From NCBI GenBank assembly GCA_005406025.1, contig BGZK01002055.1:18833-82832 (forward strand): DNA of 64,000 bases, in the 5' to 3' direction. Below, piece by piece: positions 63,370 through 64,000 of this stretch (positions are counted from its first letter, which is position 1; every line of letters starts with the position of its first letter). The translations under genes and the position numbers were made by a program. Source of the stretch: Eumeta japonica (Eukaryota; Arthropoda; Insecta; Lepidoptera; Psychidae). The notes under the pieces were generated by a model. It was not told where the DNA came from, ran no database searches, and worked only from the letters and a program-made list of their open reading frames with translations.

Positions 63370-64000
63370 ACGCTTGCCTGCAACATGTATTAACATGCAG
63401 CATGCAACCCACCGCTGACCCTCGAATCTGCCTCTCCACTACGAATCTCTATCCAAATGATTGAATATTGATTCCAGAGGATTGACAGATATCGAACACC
63501 TAAGCAAGTGTTATTTATTACTATAATTATCTAATTCCGCCAACTATTAAATTGTTTAGTTCTACGTACGTTTCATGCCAACAAGGCACATCTTCAGAAA
63601 TTGCCGACAGTCACATCCACCAGGGTGCAGGAGCGTTAAAACAACCAACACAACCTCGTTAGACGGGCCGCTGTCATGCAATGGTCAAGAGCGACGAAAA
63701 CATTATTAAGACAGCCACAGATCACCACCGATAGACATTCTTGTCAAATGTCACAGACTAACCATCACCAACATTACCCAAGTAGTTACAGGCAAGCGTC
63801 CAATAATGGCGATTTATAAACGTCAATTTGGTCGTTGAGCATATTATTATTATCTTTATGTTTTAAAATTTCGAAGGATTCCAAAACATTCAAACGTAAC
63901 CCTCACACACATGCAGACATCGAATTTGTGATCATTATTAAACTTATGACCGGTTTCTAATAGATGTTTAGCAAATTGGGATCTGTCTGATTTATTATTT
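63370..64000 (-). mobile_element. Penelope-like element 3' end, copy 2, running off the window
   Basis: On the minus strand from 64000: SDRSQFAKHLLETGHKFNND, HKFD, then after a frameshift GLRLNVLESFEILKHKDNNN and MLNDQIDVYKSPLLDACL with stop. AKHLLETGH is the hallmark of the GIY-YIG endonuclease end of Penelope-like proteins. The 3' UTR matches copy 1. The rest of the element must lie to the right of the window. Confidence 0.85.

Overview
This is AT-rich nuclear DNA from an insect, most likely a moth or butterfly. The evidence is the mix of repeats: an RTE-type LINE 3' end beginning 'tggacgtccactgctgg', a tRNA-derived SINE with a recurring 'gaattgacggatgag…caaattaagcca' body, Penelope-like 3' ends, mariner relics, and dispersed 'agggttccg' repeats. 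The lepidopteran assignment rests on my recognition of these families and not on a search. There are no bacterial features.

One protein-coding gene can be supported, on the minus strand: the 3' part of an RNA 5'-triphosphatase of the DUSP11/PIR1 family. Four exons (46102-46153, 38541-38581, 23694-23801, 23050-23609) join in one frame, with consensus splice sites and introns of 7,520, 14,739 and 84 bp. The catalytic exon carries the HCX5R signature (HCTHGLNR). The 5' exons were not found between 46154 and 64000 and may lie beyond the window or be hard to spot.

Layout. 1-23000: downstream of the gene, with SINE copies, an RTE LINE 3' end, a second LINE relic, dispersed repeats and several GC-rich islands. 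23000-46200: the gene; its 14.7-kb intron holds a cluster of composite repeats with a LINE reverse-transcriptase relic and the two copies of a roughly 770-bp repeat, and its 7.5-kb intron holds GC-rich blocks with homeodomain-like TAAT sites. 46200-64000: a decayed but nearly full-length mariner with recognisable ends, two Penelope-like 3' ends in opposite orientation, a second mariner relic, a LINE endonuclease relic and more GC-rich islands.

Apart from the gene, coding capacity is confined to dead transposons. The GC-rich islands, rich in TAATTA/CAATTA-type motifs and lacking coding frames or splice sites, are the best candidates for conserved regulatory DNA; this is inference from composition only. 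I see no CRISPR array, rRNA, functional tRNA or recognisable miRNA hairpin.
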